Origin: Euglena gracilis
Taxonomy: Eukaryota; Euglenida; Euglenophyceae; Euglenales
Length of the DNA: 64,000 nt
Assembly (NCBI GenBank): GCA_039621445.1
Contig: CP154956.1
Span: forward strand, 85,618,474-85,682,473
Direction: 5' to 3'
The position numbers and the translations under genes were made by a program. This document shows, one piece after another, positions 62,700 to 64,000 of this stretch (position 1 is the first letter of the stretch; each line of letters begins with the position of its first letter). A model generated the notes under the pieces. It was not told where the DNA came from. It did no database searches and saw nothing but the letters and a program-made list of their open reading frames with translations.

Positions 62700-63020
62700 C
62701 ATGCCCTCCCCAAATGATGCCCTTCCCATCCCCAAGTAGTACTTTCCTCTGGGAAAGCCCTCTCCACACATTCTCTGAGTCCTCCTTTTGCCAATGTTTT
62801 GTGTGCAATGTACCTTTGAAATGGGAGAGAAAACTCGGGAAGAAATGCTTTGTCTCTGCAGTGTTCACAGTCAGAGTCAAAGGTTGAGATCTCTGCAAGA
62901 GATGGAATCGGGTGAAAGAATACAGCAGTGGACGTCCTGGGTGCAAACCACAATGGACTGTATAGGATGGCAGGCTGCATTTTGCGTTTTGGCGAGTCTG
63001 ACCTGCTAGAAACTGCATCT
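62700..63020 (+). repeat. Dispersed repeat R3, copy 3
   Basis: ctgcagtgttcacagtcaga, ttgagatctctgcaagagat, ggaatcggg; shorter match than the other copies. Confidence 0.7.
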
Positions 63021-63729
63021 TGTATCATAAAAGTTCAAGACACCAGAAAAACCAAGTTGCTTTACAAAAGCCGAAATGAACGCCCATTTTGTTCAGAAGA
63101 AAAAACCTCAGTGGGGAAAAAGTTCGACACCGTGTGGACTTGTGGGCGTCCACTGTTTGCTGGTCAACCAACTACCTCATTCCAGCTGCAGTTCAAAAGC
63201 AGCCTTGCTCGTCAAAGTCAGGGATTTTTGGGAAAATGGAAAACAGGGCTCAGTAATCAATGAAATTATCCTGGATCTGTGTATCTGTGCCTAGCTGATG
63301 AACCGGATATTCTCCCTCTGGTCCCAAACAAAGGTCAGTCCTGGTGTTGGGTGCGGTCTGTGGATAGGAGGGGGGGTCGGACCACCCCTCCCCCTGCGCA
63401 AAAAAAAACAAACAATTTCCAGTGTGAAGCGCAAAAAAAAATTTTGGGCTTGAAAGAGGCCCAAAAGTCGTGTTTTCATGCAATCGCGTTTTTGAAAAAT
63501 CAGTCACAATATACACCAAATTTTATACCTTTTTTCGGCGCAAAGCACCGAAAAATTTTGGGGGGTTCCCAGGGGAGGGGTGGTCCCGGACCCCACCCCC
63601 CCCTGGCGTACGAAGGGAGGAGGGCCTCCCCCCCACCTCAGTTGCACTGAAGCTTCTCCGTTTATGTCCGGAGCCAACTTCGCTTCTGGCCCAGTTTGCT
63701 GTGGTGAGTGCCAGGTACAGCCTTGATCT
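63021..63729. other. No gene recognised
   Basis: Short frames without motifs; hairpin relic cggcgcaaagcaccg at 63536-63550. Confidence 0.5.
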
Positions 63730-63960
63730 GAGCGAGGAGAAAAGAAGGAAATTGGTGATGACAGGATTTTTTTTGGTGGTCGCTAGACAAGTCGCTAGCG
63801 ACCATTGGTGATCTCCCGAATGGGGGTTTCAGAAGGCATTTGTGTGGGTTTTGAGCCATTTTCCTTCATATTTGAATGAAATCATGCAAATGGGGGGGCT
63901 TAAAAATTGTTTTAGAGGAGGAGAGCGACCACCAAAAAATCCATCACCAATTTCCCGCAA
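63730..63960. repeat. Small inverted gctagcgac unit
   Basis: aattggtgatgacaggattt, ttggtggtcgctagac, ttcatatttgaatgaaat, and at the far side caccaaaaaatccatcacca. A deleted relative of the 52.3-53.65 kb element. Confidence 0.75.
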
Positions 63961-64000
63961 TGAGCCGCCAGGTACCACTTGCACTGGTGCTCTTTTTGTT

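Overview
This is a stretch of eukaryotic nuclear DNA made almost entirely of transposable elements, their relics, tandem arrays and inverted repeats. I see no bacterial operon structure, no convincing host housekeeping gene and no RNA gene. Three retrotransposon classes are recognisable: a chromodomain Ty3/gypsy element, an APE-type non-LTR element with an RNase H domain, and two DIRS-type tyrosine-recombinase elements. This combination, with very GC-rich coding and long G/C homopolymers, fits a protist such as a green alga. The sequence alone does not fix the lineage, and I hold that placement at low confidence.

Region by region. 1-8.3 kb: a degenerate chromovirus integrase split by a nearly full-length 5.7 kb LINE; the insertion is bounded by a perfect 17-bp target-site duplication. 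8.6-9.8 kb and 25.3-26.2 kb: two loci of one extremely G-rich satellite. 9.8-24.4 kb: a mosaic of diverged dispersed repeats and tandem arrays (a 35-bp minisatellite of about 76 copies, 36/38-bp arrays, CA and TAAA microsatellites, a 2.7 kb degenerate array), plus one clean MITE with 20-bp inverted repeats and a TAA duplication. 27.3-28.3 kb: a 39-bp minisatellite. 30.2-34.4 kb, minus strand: a broken reading frame for a large Ala/Gln-rich coiled-coil protein that I do not recognise; its repeats also carry a recurring palindrome. 35.2-44.6 kb, minus strand: two DIRS elements in tandem, 194 bp apart, each with inverted terminal repeats and an internal complementary region. The upstream-coordinate copy has lost the RT active site and carries a 153-bp inversion through the recombinase active site. 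The other keeps full-length RT/RNase H and recombinase frames. A third, more diverged DIRS end lies just beyond. 45-64 kb: AT/G-run-rich intergenic DNA built from several inverted-repeat families, four MITE-like elements with hAT features (8-bp duplications, CAGG termini) and many copies of a short GC hairpin.

The coding parts belong to element life cycles rather than to a host pathway: copying by target-primed reverse transcription (LINE), LTR-type integration steered by a chromodomain (gypsy), and circle formation plus recombinase insertion (DIRS). Nearly every frame except those of DIRS copy 2 is broken, often at homopolymer runs, so real decay and assembly indels cannot be told apart here.
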